From Venturia oleaginea (taxonomy: Eukaryota > Ascomycota > Dothideomycetes > Venturiales > Venturiaceae), in assembly GCA_013176395.1 (NCBI GenBank), contig JABMLP010000027.1:62001-126000 (forward strand): a stretch of 64,000 nt of DNA, read 5' to 3'. Below the pieces are notes generated by a model. That model worked only from the letters and a program-made list of their open reading frames with translations, did not search any database and had not been told where the DNA came from. Of this stretch, positions 22,319-34,505 are shown piece after piece. The position numbers were made by a program, and so were the translations under genes. Position 1 is the first letter of the stretch. The number at the start of each line of letters is the position of its first letter.

Positions 22319-24435
22319 TCAATACAGATTTCGCGAAAACTTCCGTCCCCCTCTCGAATTCACATCCAACTTCAACACCGCATCGACTGCATCCCATTCT
22401 CCCGCCTTGCGAGAATCAGGTGACGCCGATCTCTCAGCCACCAACGACTCCCCAGAAGACTCAGACGTAGGATCAGGAGTCGAGCTCCTATCCACATGCC
22501 CAAGAGTAATGGTGGTATCATCATTCAGATCCGTCATGTCCGAATCCAGATCCAAGAGATCACTATCCGGGGAACTCAATGGCATCTCATCAGTCCCGTC
22601 AAGACCGCCTATCGACATCGTAGATTCATACAGCATCTCAAGCATTTCGAGGATAAGGTTGATCCTCTCTGCACTCATCACTAACAACGTTTGATGCTCT
22701 TTGTCCTCCTTTGTTTTGGTATTGTTTTCGCATTTCTTGGTGCGAGCTTTGATACCTTTATTGACGGCGTCGGTGAGAGCTTTGCCTGGGTGAAGGGATC
22801 CCGCAGTCCACATGTTCATCAACAATCCTTCAATCATCAAGCTCATTTTGAGATTATCAGACACACGTGTCGAGTTGGCAGCGCAAGGTAGGAAATGCTT
22901 GACAAACTTGTCTTGCTCGGGTCTGAATACGTCGAGATTTGCCGGTGCTCTTGATAGGAAGGGAATCATCAAGTTTGTGAGGAGACAGCATTGGTCGTTT
23001 GTTTCGAGGAGAGAGGTGGAGATGAACTGGGAGAAGATGGATAGTGGCAGGGGCCGAAGGCATTCCGTGATGAGGTCGAAGAGGGTCTCTAGATCTGGGA
23101 AGGCGTCAGGCAATACTCTCGCTGAGTGCCAAACGTGCCAGATCAACTGAGGAGGGTCAGCAGAGCCCGTGATTATCGTATGGATAGACTCACGAGTTGG
23201 AGAAATCGTTGCCTTAAGGCGATTGACTCTGGACCGCCCCAATCTTCGCTGTGCTCGTCCACAGCTGGTGCCTCGACAGGTTGGTCTTGATCTTCCTCTA
23301 CCATCATTTCATCCTCGTCATCAATGGCATCGTAATCACCAAAATTGCCTTCCTCAAGATTGATCTCCCGCGCCACTTCATTCTCCTTGACCTTTCTTTC
23401 CCGCGTCTCATGCTTCCAGACTTCGCCGAATTTGTTCATACTAGAATGACTGCCATCAGCGAGTATCGCGGACATGACTTCCCTCCAAGCAGTTCTATTG
23501 TTTCTGCCCTTCATGTATTGACTGATCAAGCTGGCCTGTGGTTTTCCTTGTTGGATGTTCTGTTCCAGATCTTTACCAAGCACATCCAGCATGATATCCA
23601 ACCAGCATTTCCACCGATCCCATCTCTTCCTGTAGGCTATCGAGCAATTGAAGGCCCAGCCGACCACTTGCCAGAAATCTTCCACTTGGGTGAATACGGA
23701 CTTCTCTCGAGCGAAAGGCGAATTGATATCATCCTCTTCGACTCGAACTTCTTTCTCGCTTGCTGAATCTGGTGTCATGGGTGATTTGCTGCCTCGTTCC
23801 AGACGTCTTCGCTTCTTGGCAAATGTTTCGAATGTAAAGGCTTTCTTCAGATTGGCGTTGAGAGGCCCAACCAACTCGTTCACGTTTCTCAGAAATCCTA
23901 GAGCTTCGTTCGAGGCGCGTATATCCTCGTCTGATTTCGCTCGAGTAGTGTAGGTGGGGTGGGCAATTAAAGTAGCACATAATGCTAGGGCTGACGTAGA
24001 AGGAGTGAGGGCAGGTGGAGGGTTCTTCAGAGATGTGCCGGCCGCGGTAACATTGGTGAGGAAGGTGAAGCCGTCTATAAATGTCTTGTCTTCTAAGTAC
24101 GCATTGGTATTCTGACGGAGTCTATAGGGAATGGTCTTAGATTCGCGGTATGTTCTGCCCTCAATAGGCTCGGAGGATTGAGACGGGTTGGAGAAGGATC
24201 CTTCCATCGGTGTCTCTTTTGTCTCTGGACGTTCGGTCTTGACTGTAAGGGGAGGAGGGGAGGAGGCAATAGGATGGGACTCGCTGAGGTTGGAAGGTTT
24301 GGGCTCGGTCTTTGTTGGTATTGGGAGTGGTGACGAGGAGTTTATTTGGATGGAGTTGTTCAGACTGCCGTTTCTTGGTACAGGTTGAAGAGAAGACGAA
24401 GGTATCCGAATTAGGTTATGAGATGTGTTTGACAT
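22319..24435 (-). CDS. Conserved-looking protein of unknown function, two exons
   Basis: The exons are 24435..23194 and 23146..22319, split by a 47-bp phase-0 intron with donor GTGAGT and acceptor CTCAG; the product is 689 aa. I do not recognise the family. The first 130 residues are Ser/Pro-rich. The middle is folded-looking and helical, with QVEDFWQVVGWAFNCSIAYR and RWDRWKCWLDIMLDVLGKDL. An acidic stretch (DDEDEMMVEEDQDQ) precedes the splice site. The second exon begins LIWHVWHSARVLPDAFPDLE, continues helical, and ends in an Asp/Ser-rich tail. The lack of a signal peptide or membrane segment and the acidic and basic (KKRRRLERG) stretches suggest a nuclear protein, which is inference only. 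Confidence 0.75.
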
Positions 24436-25222
24436 GATTAAAAATACATATTCGAGGAATGTTGCATACGTTCACCGGCGCGTCAAGTCGCGGTTCACAT
24501 GCGAGACGTGAGCGAGGTCACGTTTATGATGGGATACCATTCGGAGGTTCTTTACTTTGTATTTCTTGATATTTGGTATTCAATCGTAAATATGTATGAC
24601 TAAAAAATACATAATTATTCCTCTTTCCATCTTGGAAGTAACCCAACGCCTTTTCCAGCTTAAGGAACCCACGGTCTAAGCGTCTGTTATAATACCCCGG
24701 TCCCGACTGACTCCCCTTCCTCCAGCTTCTCTTCACTTTTCCAATCCTCACCGACAACTGTATCAAGGCCTAAAAGGCAATGAGCCATCAGCGGCTATGA
24801 AGCCTACCTGGGCACTCATCTCTTTGCCCTACCTTCTCAACCCAATAACGTTGGCTCTCTCGGTCCACTGTGTAGATGCTACAATTATTGGCCTCACTTT
24901 CGCTGTCGAACCGTACAGTGAGAAGATGATGGCCTCATCTCTGAGCATTTTCACGCGAACCGTTAAGAACGCTTTTCAGACGTTTCGTCACCTGTCTGGT
25001 CGAGCGAATCACATCTGAATTTCATTTCTGGCTTCACCGGCTGCCATCGTTGTTTGATTCATGAGTACCAAAATTAATTAGAGCAACCTCACCAGAGGAA
25101 TGAAACGTCTGTCATTACTTCAGCCGTGAGAATTCACTTTAACATCCAAACACCATTCATTTACTCATTTATTCATTCATTCATTCATTTTTAATCCAAT
25201 CAAAAAGAACGAAGTCACAAAA
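24436..25222. promoter_or_regulatory. Divergent intergenic region
   Basis: The region separates the starts of the 689-aa unknown and the GPI-anchored protein. It includes a TTCATTCATTCATTCATT run (about 25162-25190) close to the right-hand gene. No other gene is supported. Confidence 0.5.
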
Positions 25223-26039
25223 ATGAGATCCACTCTCTTCCTCCCTCTCATCACAGGCATCGTGTACGCCCAAGTAGCACACGATGACTCCCAAACAGTC
25301 GAACGTCAGCGCAAACAAGTCTGCCTCGAACAATGCGAAGATAACGACGTAGACTGCAAAGCAATCTGCGACAGTGCTCCTCACCCAAAGCCCATACACA
25401 TGGATCTCATGACCGAATGCGTACAGCACTGCGACGTCCTCAAGGGCGATGGTAATGCAGTCGACTTGCAGAACTACGGTATCTGCCATGATAGTTGCAT
25501 TAGTGGCTACATGAATCTTGGCAACAGTCAAGCGGCCCCTACGACAAAGACGTGGGTTGATCTTGTTACGCCAACGAGTTATATGGCGAAGGCGGCCAGT
25601 GAGACTCAGGCTACTGGGTCTGCTGCTGGGAACGACAGTGCTATCGGTGAGTGCTGCCCCTTTTTGCCCCTTTCCCAACTCACATTTTACTTCACACGCC
25701 CCGTCTACTTTTCTCACTCTATTCTTCCCTCTACACTATTACCTCTATTCCCCTCTCACCAGAGAAAACGAAATCTACATCCCTTCTCACCACTACTACC
25801 ACCAGCGATAAAACTAACAATACCCAGCCACACCCCGCCTTGTCTCCACCCTATCCTCCACCATTGTCGCTGCCAAAGACTCCGCAACCGCTTCACCCTC
25901 CACAACCGGTCAATCCAGAATTGCCCCCGTCAGCACGAATGAGAACAACGAGAAGGTGGCCAGTTCTGATGCCTCGCATCAAATCGCCGCTGCTGGGTCT
26001 TTGATTGCGGTTTTCGTTATTGGTTTGATTATGTTGTAG
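25223..26039 (+). CDS. GPI-anchored cell-surface protein with four CX3C cysteine pairs
   Basis: The exons are 25223..25646 and 25828..26039. The 181-bp intron has donor GTGAGT and a textbook branch point (ACTAAC) nine bases before CCCAG. The product is 211 aa. Residues 1-16 are a signal peptide (MRSTLFLPLITGIVYA). The Cys-rich part has exactly eight cysteines in four CX3C pairs: 34/38, 45/49, 66/70 and 88/92. A Ser/Thr/Ala-rich stalk follows and the end is hydrophobic (AAGSLIAVFVIGLIML), as in GPI anchors. Only this splice joins the Cys-rich part to the anchor; other acceptors give a frame without it. The pattern is not the eight-Cys CFEM pattern. The function is unknown; a wall or membrane surface role is inferred. 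Confidence 0.75.
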
Positions 26040-27131
26040 ATTAGGTGAATGTTCTGTCAAGGTATGGGGAGGAGTTGTAGGAGTTGGTTGTATAATGCAT
26101 ATGATGGTTCTAGTTCCTCGATGAGTTGAAATATTGCACTTTATCCCGAGATTCAGAGATTGACTCAATGTGACGTTGCTTTTCATCTCGTGTCGCCGTG
26201 AATCTCGATCAAAGCACTCAATCGTCCAATGTTTGAATATCGCTCCATCCCAGGCTTGTTCAAATTTCCTCAAAGTGAGCTAGTTCTGATACACTGGAGT
26301 GCTTTCAACATCAGTATCCCTGTGTAAAGCGAGACGGCAATACGTGAATCATTCTTTCAATATGTCACTTCATTCTCGGTTCCTCGACGTAGGGACTAAG
26401 TGTTAGCATGTGATGTAATTCTATAACCTGCTCATTTTCTGAACCTTTCCCAACCAATATCTTAGCGCGGAAGATCTCTATCCATGGTTGTAAGTAAATA
26501 TGGACCGGTCCTAGGAGAAACGTTCCATTTGAGCACGATCGAATATCGACCTGCTCTTAGAACCAGTATTAATAAAATAGAGTAGAAAAGTGATGTTATT
26601 TGTTGTGCCTGTAACCAATTGATAGCGCTATTCAAGCTGTGTATATTGCGAGTGAATGTCAGGGATTGAGAGAGACGTAGATACGTATAGACATAATGAT
26701 ATTGCAAAAGGTTCTAAGTTCTACGGAGAGCTCAAGATCAGACTAAGTCAAAAATCACGTGACTAAAGGTCACGTGATCTGAGGACAAAGAAGAAAGAAA
26801 GTCCGGATCCGTGACAGTGAACCCAGGATATTATTGTCTTTGTAGAGAGGTATAGACGGCTGGTGTATTGTAGGACCCGAATCTGTTCGGCGTGGAGACT
26901 GTGTTATTGCGGCCTCAGCATTGTGAAGGCTCGGTGTTATGCCATTCATGCGTGGTGATATTCTTAAAAAGGGGTTGAGTATCATTCTGTCCAATTAGAT
27001 CAGGCTGTGTATGCGGTAATTGAAGGTGGTGTAGTTCTTCATCTCGTCAACAAGACGAGCTTATTATCCTCTAGTTTTGGAGTCAAGATATCTGTCTCCT
27101 TTCTTTCGCCTATCCACACGCCTATACCACC
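26040..27131. other. Intergenic between convergent genes
   Basis: No supported gene over about 1.1 kb. It holds the E-box pair at 26755-26777 and otherwise unremarkable AT-leaning sequence. Confidence 0.55.
26755..26777. promoter_or_regulatory. Pair of TCACGTGA palindromes
   Basis: Two perfect TCACGTGA sites (26755-26762 and 26770-26777) are spaced 15 bp start to start. They match bHLH (Cbf1/Pho4-type) sites. They lie between two convergent genes, not next to a known start codon. Confidence 0.4.
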
Positions 27132-28100
27132 TCACCGAGAACTCATACTACTAATCATCTGCTGATGCGTGGCCTTATCCCTCTCCGCCTCACTCAGCGC
27201 CTGGATACTCCTCAAATCACCCACTACATCCTTCGCCTTCCCAAAATACACCTCTTGCAGCAGATTTCTCATCTTGAGCTCCATATCTTCCACCAGTTTT
27301 CCAATGTTGATGACATGGCTTGAGTCGTCTTCGACGGGCATGTCAGATTCGACTTGTCGTACCATGTTGCCTGAGAGGTCCATGGTGCCGAGGGCTTCGG
27401 TTGAGGTACCGAGGCTGAGGATTACGGTCGAGGTGAGTTTGTAGTGGGACATGCGCGTGCGGTCGGCGGCTTCGAAGACGTGGATTGAGTCCCAGGAACC
27501 GGAGGATTTGGAGGTGGGTGAGACGGCTTTGCGGTAGTTAGCAATTGTGCAGTTTACAACAACGATGAGAGAGGATTATACCTTTCTTCAACAACACACA
27601 ACCAGCAAACCCATCATCAATATCCCAAAAGTAAACAGACGAAATACCACCCTCATAATACCTAGAGCCCCAGCATTAGCACATCTCCCCTCCCCTACCG
27701 TGAGAAAGAGAACTCACAGATCCCGATAAACATCAAAGCCCTCATTCGCCTTAACCTCCATCCGCCTCACCCGCTCACTAGGAACAACCCCATCCTCAAT
27801 AGCAGGTTCAAACTCATTACTCCAAGGACTCCTCCAACTATCCCCGTCACGGTTGTAATCGCAACACAGAAACTCGCGCTTGGTCTTGGAGCAGGTTTTT
27901 ATGGTCAAAGGGACGTCGACAGATTCGAGGAGTTCTTCGGAGAGGGAGGGGGAGAGGTCGCAGAGGAGGTTGACATTGGTGGCTGTGTCTCGCGGGTTTA
28001 GTCGTCGGAGGAGGTCGCTGGTTGGGGTTAATTATTGTAATTGGTATGCTTCTGGGAAAGGGGAGGGTTACAGGGCACTGTCGAAGGGATCGGAAGACAT
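27132..28100 (-). CDS. CAP2: F-actin capping protein beta subunit, four exons
   Basis: With the alpha subunit, this protein caps actin-filament barbed ends in the cytoplasm. The exons are 28100..28072 (29 nt), 28017..27718, 27661..27582 and 27526..27132, giving 267 aa. The introns are 54, 56 and 55 bp with GT..AG ends. The joined protein has all family landmarks: [81 protein letters not shown] and [20 protein letters not shown]. The length fits the family (about 270-290 aa). The short first exon, MSSDPFDSA, is needed to start the protein correctly. Confidence 0.92.
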
Positions 28101-30467
28101 TTTGGTGGTGAAGGGGATGTTTGAGATGTTGAAGATAGAGGGATGGGGATGTCGAAGCTCGAAGCTTTGGCGGGGGTTCGTGTTTGGAGACGCCTTCAGA
28201 TTTGGGCCTCGTCGCAAAAACAACAACAACAACACCCCTTTTTGTCAAATATTTCAACAGAAGCCATCTACAATACTGCGCGATTTTCATTGCATTGCAA
28301 TTTTGTAGCCAAACGCCATCGACTTCATTCATCTTGGTACCAACAACGACCTATCTCGACCAAAACACAATTAGCTTGTCAAAATCACCATCCGTAAGCT
28401 CACTGAGAGGCCTTGGACCGTCCGGAACAAGTCCACGATACAATTCCAAACTTTCGTCCTCATCCTCCTGTGCTTCATCGTATCTTCCTAACCTCCTCAA
28501 TGACTTAGCGCGCTTATAGAATTCTCGCGCTTTCTCTGGCGTATATATACTGCGTCCCTCATATGCTTCAAGAGCTTTGGTAAGGTATTCGCTAATACAA
28601 TGTCAATATTCATAAGCAGTCGAGTTACGAAGATCACTTACAGGGCTGTCTCATACTGCCCGATTCGTCCGTAATGTCGTCCAAGAGCGACAGCAACATC
28701 TGCACTACGATGATGCCCTCTTCCGAGTGTCTTTTGGTAGTGGCTGTAAGGCTTAGTGTCTGGAACTCGACCGATCTGTAATACATGGACTTACTCGCGA
28801 GCCTTCTGGAGGAATTCGAAGGCTTCTTTATCCGATCCTAGCTCAAGTTTGACATGGGCCAGGCCATGATAGAACCTACCGGTTCTGGTTTTGGTCAGTA
28901 TTGGAATTGGTACAGCCCAGTCAGGTTACTCACATGAACGACTCACGGTCATCTTTGCCAAATTCCTCGACTCTGTCTGCCAGTCCCTCCAAGAGAAGTG
29001 CCTCCGCCTGGGCATTGTCACCGTTAAAATAATGGCAAGACGCCAAGTTAACAAGCGGAAGAGGGATCTTGTACTTTTTGTAGTTGTCGAGCCGTTTCAT
29101 CTCTTGAATTGACATCTTGAAGCAATCTTCTCCTTCTGCCCAATCTGAAGGTTTCAGCACAGAATCATTATTAAGGTCATTGTCACACTCACTGTTGTTG
29201 ATCATGTAGGCAACGCCTAATTCTTTTTAAGACATGGCAAGACGCATATCAGATCCTTTCTTTCCTACCAATTCCTTTTGCATCATAGTATTGAAGACAA
29301 GTTGATGCCTTAGAGCGTCTTTAGGACGATTCATTTCAGCGTTGATGCATCCATGGTTGTGGTGGATCTCGGCAATCGTCCGATCAATTTGGGCTACGTC
29401 AATGAGTTTGCTAAGTGCTGCATTTTGCCTTAGGAAAGGTCTCAATATTTCGCAGATGTGGAGCGCAGAGTTACAAAATTCTTCCGACTGAAGGTAATGG
29501 TTAGCTGATATGGTCTGTGAAGATTTCCCTTTAGATGCCACTTCTATCTCAGAAAGACGAAACAGGTTTATGACCGCTTTCTCTCAACTCAGAGGAGGTC
29601 TCGAGGAAGTTCCGGAAATTGAGTCTCCGATTCTGCTAGGAAATCATAGATTTTGCTCTCAGTTTAAGAGAGCATAGACGTTTTTTAGTTGCTTGTTGAC
29701 AGGAAATGATATGATGTACAGGCGTGGAAGTAGAGGTATTTACTTCAGGCCCTCGACCTCGCTCATGACAGTACCAAGCGACGTCGGTAGCGAGTTTAGC
29801 GTATCCATATGCTCCATCAACGTCATCTTCAGAGGTAGGAGCGCGCGTAGAGAAGTATTGCAGACGCACAATATGGGAATATAACTCCTCACATCTTGCC
29901 AACCTACTGATGCTATGACGCCAAGTAAAGGCCTGGTACGGCCATTGATCGTTGATGAGCGCGATACAACTGTTGAAAACGTCTCGGAATCCTCTTTTCA
30001 GACATGTTTCCTCTGGCAGCGTCTTGGATCATGCGGTGGATTGTCACATTCCCAGTCGTGCGATCCTTAGCTCTGAAAGAAAAACTCAACATCTCTTTCC
30101 TGGCAGCAATATAGTCTTCCATGCTCCTCGGATATGCTGGGATCATAATGCTGTCTGGGGGCTGAACAAGCATTCGTTCCGCGATCTGATCAGGATCCAT
30201 CATTGCCATTGCATCGAGTAGTGCTGCTGCTTTAGGGCTGAGACTCCCTAGGGCCCATTCGGAGAAGTCCGCCTGGTTTTTAGTGGCATCATCAGCGTGC
30301 AGGGTCAATATTGCTTGCTTCCCATCGGCAAGTTGAGACGCCTTGGCGAATTGATCCAAGGAGTATCGACCAAGATCGATCATTCGAGCCAAAAAGATCA
30401 ATTGGGTGGGCGAATGAGCGGCGCTGCTTCCGAGTCGTAGACCTCCATTTCTGACATCCGCATTCTA

Positions 30468-31720
30468 CAGTACTAGGACAAAAGTTTCCGTACTCCTATA
30501 AACCCGCAGAGGCTTCCTAATCATCGTCTTACTCCATATCAACGCGGCAAAATTGATGCGCAGCGTGAAGCCGGGCTCAGTTTAGGCGCAATTGCGGCGC
30601 TACAAAAACTACCGCGTTCCACCATCCAATACAGCCTTGAAAAGGCCCCATTACGCCAGAACGGCGAATCCCTACCTTCCAGCGGCCGGCCACGCTCGTA
30701 TACAGACCGAGATGAACGATCTCTGTTACGCATTATACGTACGCAGCCTAAGTTAACGTACGAGGAGGTCAAAAGACAGGCTTGCATCGATTTTTCGAAG
30801 GATACCATCAGGAGGATATTGAAAGAGTACGGAATCGCAAATTGGAGGTCTGCAAGGCGCCCTTTCCTCACCCAGGTACATGCTGACGCCAGGAAGCTCT
30901 GGGCAGAGCAGCACATGTCGTGGAAAGCTGAAGATTGGGCGAAGATTATATGGTCTGACGAGTGCTCAGTTGAGCGAGGGACCGGCAAGGCAAGAACATG
31001 GTGTTTTCGTACACCAGGACAAAAATGGGAGACCTCAATGATTGATACCTATAAGAAGGGTAAAGGAGTGTCTATCATGATTTGGGCATGCTTCTCTGGC
31101 CAAGTAGGGCGCTCTGAATTGTACATTCTTAAGCGTGACCTAGAGAGCAAGCGTCAAGGCTACTCTACGAACTCGTATATCAAGTTACTCGACGAAATGC
31201 TACCTACAGTATACGAACCGGGCCTTAAATTTATGCAGGATAACGCGCCTATCCACAAAGCCAAAAAGACTATAGTCTGGTTTAAGGAAAACCTCATTCC
31301 ACTACAAGATGCGCCGCCCTACAGTCCTGATATGAACCCGATTGAAAACCTCTGGCGGAGGCTCAAGGAATTGGTCTACAAAGTGGAACCTATGATTGAA
31401 TACGTTACTGGCGGTGTAGACAATATACGAGAGGTTCTAGGAGAAGCACTTATTAAGGCCTGGCGGCTTATTGAACAACATTATTTTGATGCTGTACTTA
31501 AGTCAATGCCAAGGAGGGTTGAGGCATTACTGGCGGCAGATGGTTGGCACACAAAATACTAAATAGCTCACTGAATGGCTCATTTTGTAGCCCTAGTATT
31601 ACTGTACATTATACGAGAATATGAGCGAAAATGATCGCGTTGAAAGCGCGATAATGTAATTACAAGAATCACCATTTTTTGAGCGATCTCGGCTGTACGG
31701 AAACTTGTGCGACCCTACTG
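30468..31720 (+). mobile_element. Tc1/mariner DNA transposon, 1253 bp, TA target duplication
   Basis: The element starts CAGTACTAGG and ends CCCTACTG, flanked on both sides by TA (30466-30467 and 31721-31722), the Tc1/mariner target duplication. Its 26-bp terminal inverted repeats share the outer CAGTA and the inner AAGTTTCCGTAC, with mismatches between. It lies inside the NB-ARC region of the NLR pseudogene, transcribed opposite to it. The repeats and one long transposase frame are well preserved, so insertion is probably younger than most nearby decay. Confidence 0.92.
30498..31562 (+). pseudogene. Tc1-type DD34E transposase, start codon apparently lost
   Basis: The enzyme cuts and reinserts the element through a DDE active site. 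An uninterrupted frame of 354 codons fills the element. It has an N-terminal helix-turn-helix (LTPYQRGKIDAQREAGLSLG) and the catalytic triad Asp154 (WSDECS), Asp248 (MQDNAPIHKA) and Glu283 (MNPIENLW), with exactly 34 residues between the last two. No in-frame ATG lies upstream of the conserved N-terminus. The likely original start is ATA at 30498-30500, which fits ATG changed to ATA by TpG-to-TpA. The copy is therefore probably non-autonomous despite an intact catalytic core, unless a non-ATG start or upstream splicing is used. Confidence 0.8.
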
Positions 31721-33990
31721 TATATAGATCGAGTGAGGAAGGCAGCCGAGTCGTTGGAATCAAAAGGCTCTACTTGGAGGACAGGATAATAAGTCGAACT
31801 CCAGGGCATAGCTCTCTTGCTGGTGATGAGTATCGAGCCAGACTGGGCATTCATAGGCCAGTATTCGTTGACGAGATTATGATCGATGATGTGATCGAAG
31901 ATAAGGAGCTAAGTTGCAACTTCTGGATTTTCACTGTTACCAAGATTCTTCAGCGGTCTATCCAGCCATGCTCGAACCGATTTACGGCAGTGCTCCAGAT
32001 CACGAGACTCTGCTGAATCTTTGCCAACAAAACCTAGCTCCACAGCGATTCTAACGAAGTCGTTGGCCATTTTCGATTCCTCGTCAGCGTGTACCCACAG
32101 GACAACATCGTATTGACTGCGATAGTCTTCACAGTACTGGACAGCCAATTGTGTCTTTCCAATCCCAGCAGGCCTCGTCAAAGTCAACGTGCGCAACAGT
32201 TTTGTTGCCGTGGCTGGATGTAGGCTCCTTTCCATGAATTGAAGAGAGTCGTCCCGGCCAAAGAAGTCTAGTTTGGCTCTTATTGGCATGTAATGGCATG
32301 GGAGCTGTGGATCTGCGGTCTTCCCTTCTTCAAGCAGCTTCTCGAGTTGCAGTCGTCTAACAAAGTTGCGTAAGGTTTTGTCCCTCTCGTGTCCAATACA
32401 TGGCGCCTTTTTGGAAAGCATATTAGCCCATTCATTGTGAAGATCTGCGCCATCTGGGAAAACTTCATCAATGTCTTCGCCAGCTGGCGTAGGCCGCTCT
32501 CCCGTTGACCAGTCATTATCCATGTCGCTTTTCTTCCAGTCAAGATCAAGCCAGCGTCGCTGAGACCTACAGCGAGGGTACTCTCGTCTGCAACTCGGTT
32601 GTCCGACGCGTTGCTATCTATATCTACACCAGCGTCATCGCACTCATCCAGAGACCACATCGCGACCCAGTGGAGATCGTTGGCGATGTGTGCAAGTAAT
32701 TTGTCATACGCTGGCTCATCCTTAGCTACTGATTGGCCCGGCACTTTCGCTTTTGCTGGTACAAATCCGCACATTGGACAATTGCAAATATCTAGCCTTG
32801 CACTCGTGCTGTTGAACGATCGAAGCCGGTCAAGATGCGCGGGTCCAAGCTGACGATGATCTTTCAATATGTGATTATTGAAGTCGACCTCGGTATCAAA
32901 CTGGATTGACTTCGGATGCTGTTGAAAGGTGAATTTGATGCTATGCGACTCCACGTGCTTGAGCCAGGTTCCTTGATCAGGATAGAGCTTGTTGCGTTCC
33001 TGGCAGCCTTCCACAAAACAGACAAACGGCGACACATCCTTCAAGAAGTGCTGTTTCCAGTGTTTCCCACTACGTTCTGATGAAGGATGAACTTTGCAGC
33101 AGTACGGGCAATAGAATTCCTGGGCCCGTCGGAACTTTGGGCGCTAGTGGGTACATGGAGGAGTCGAAATGGATGAGTGTTGAAGGTGCAATAGATCTGG
33201 GTGTCGACGAGGCTATGATGTTTCTTCCTGTAAAGAAAACGCCTTCGTCTCTCCCCATTGGTGTGAGCGATCCTGCCCAGAGTCGACTCGTCTGCAGTCT
33301 TGGATTTATGGCGGAGAAGCTCCAGACACCATTTCTCAAAAACTTCGACTACATCAATACCCTCCTCATCAAAGAACTGTTCCACTGCCGCTTTCATTTC
33401 GTGAGATGCCGTACCAGATCTTCGTACTGCCATGGCCACTCTGTGTAGCCTGTGAATGGCAAGAATGATTGCGACCAATGGGGTAGCCTCTTGTACCTCT
33501 TCTTTGGCTGACCTAGTCCGGCTCTCTTGAGATTCAGTCGCGCTGTCGGAGAAAGAATAAGACGACTGTGACTGTGCTGTCGAACTGTAGTCGTCGTGAC
33601 ATCTCTTTCCTGCAGCGTGGATTCCGTCATGATCATCATCGCTCCACTTGTATGTCGCCATTCGTCCAAGATGTCGCTGCAATGAAAGAAGTTGGCCCAT
33701 GAAAAGCATGGCAATATCTTGATATTCCTGTAGACGTGCATCAAGTGATGCATTCCCTTCCGCGAACACACCTTTGATCAATAAATCAGCACAATCGGAG
33801 TCGGATCGCAAAGTGCAGCTCATGGCTCACGAATAGTATCTGCCCAGAGATTAAATCGTGCATTTTGTGTCTCCAGAACGTCTCTTTCTTCGACTTTCTC
33901 CTCTCCAAGATCTAGCAGCCGATCTTGAAAGCGTGCCTTGAAAGAACCTGCGCACTTGCTTGCGAGCTTTTGAATGTTGAGAGGCTCCAT

Positions 33991-34505
33991 TCTGACCTAC
34001 CTCCATTGGGTGTAAGATGTCGCGAGGCGAGATTGGTGATAGTCTACCTGATTAAGAGTGCGATCAGATGCAACACGAACGAGGACAGAAGGGGCGCAAC
34101 CGTGGGCAGGGCAGATTTAAGCCTCCACCGGTCAGCCTGGCCGGTCCGAGCTCGAGTCTTTTCGTGAGGGTTGCAAACATGATAGCAATGAACCAATGAA
34201 GACGGCATTATTGAAAGCATATGAATATGCCCCACAAGTCAGCAGATTCGTCTCCATGAGGAGGGCGGAGTGAGGAGTATCACCGGTCAAATTCGGTGAA
34301 GGTGAGATGTGTATGGCGCCAAGACTGCTTGATTATAAAGCGCGTGGGGATCGACGACTGCGCCCCACGCCAGCCTTGCGAACTTGGAACGATTCATAAG
34401 TCAAGGAATTGCTCTATGGAGAGTCTCTGTCTCTGGTTGCATGATCTCTGCAGACTTCCCAACTAGTTTCCCATTATCACAATTTTTGTTCCGGCTCCTC
34501 TTGAA
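33991..34505. other. Intergenic, no gene seen
   Basis: About 500 bp lies between the start of the NLR pseudogene and the DUF7580-like frame. It probably holds promoter remnants of both divergent genes. Confidence 0.5.

Larger units (their letters stand above)
28351..33990 (-). pseudogene. NLR-type C2H2 / NB-ARC / TPR gene, broken and split by a Tc1 element
   Basis: Fungal NLR-like proteins act in self/non-self recognition. Reading the minus strand, the gene starts MEPLNIQKLASKCAGSF (33990), with a likely 59-bp intron at 33772-33830. An N-terminal helical region is followed by zinc-finger-like sequence (FYCPYCCKVH, CFVEGCQERNKLYPDQGTW). The NB-ARC region includes a P-loop, TRPAGIGKTQL, in which Arg replaces the usual first Gly, and a kinase-2 segment, LLIFDHIID. 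TPR-like repeats and a stop at 28351-28353 end the gene. Lesions are frameshifts near 33.1 and 32.5 kb, a TAG at 31909-31911 where NB-ARC proteins have Trp before LLIFD (TGG-to-TAG fits RIP), the inserted transposon, and a TAA near 29230. Some breaks in the TPR part could be introns, but the sum makes it a pseudogene. Confidence 0.8.

Noticed and set aside
24797..25018. Frame starting MKPTWALISLPYLLNPITLAL, reminiscent of a PIG-U-type YLLNP motif
   Set aside because: Only a few residues match, the rest has no membrane pattern and no flanking exons continue it.
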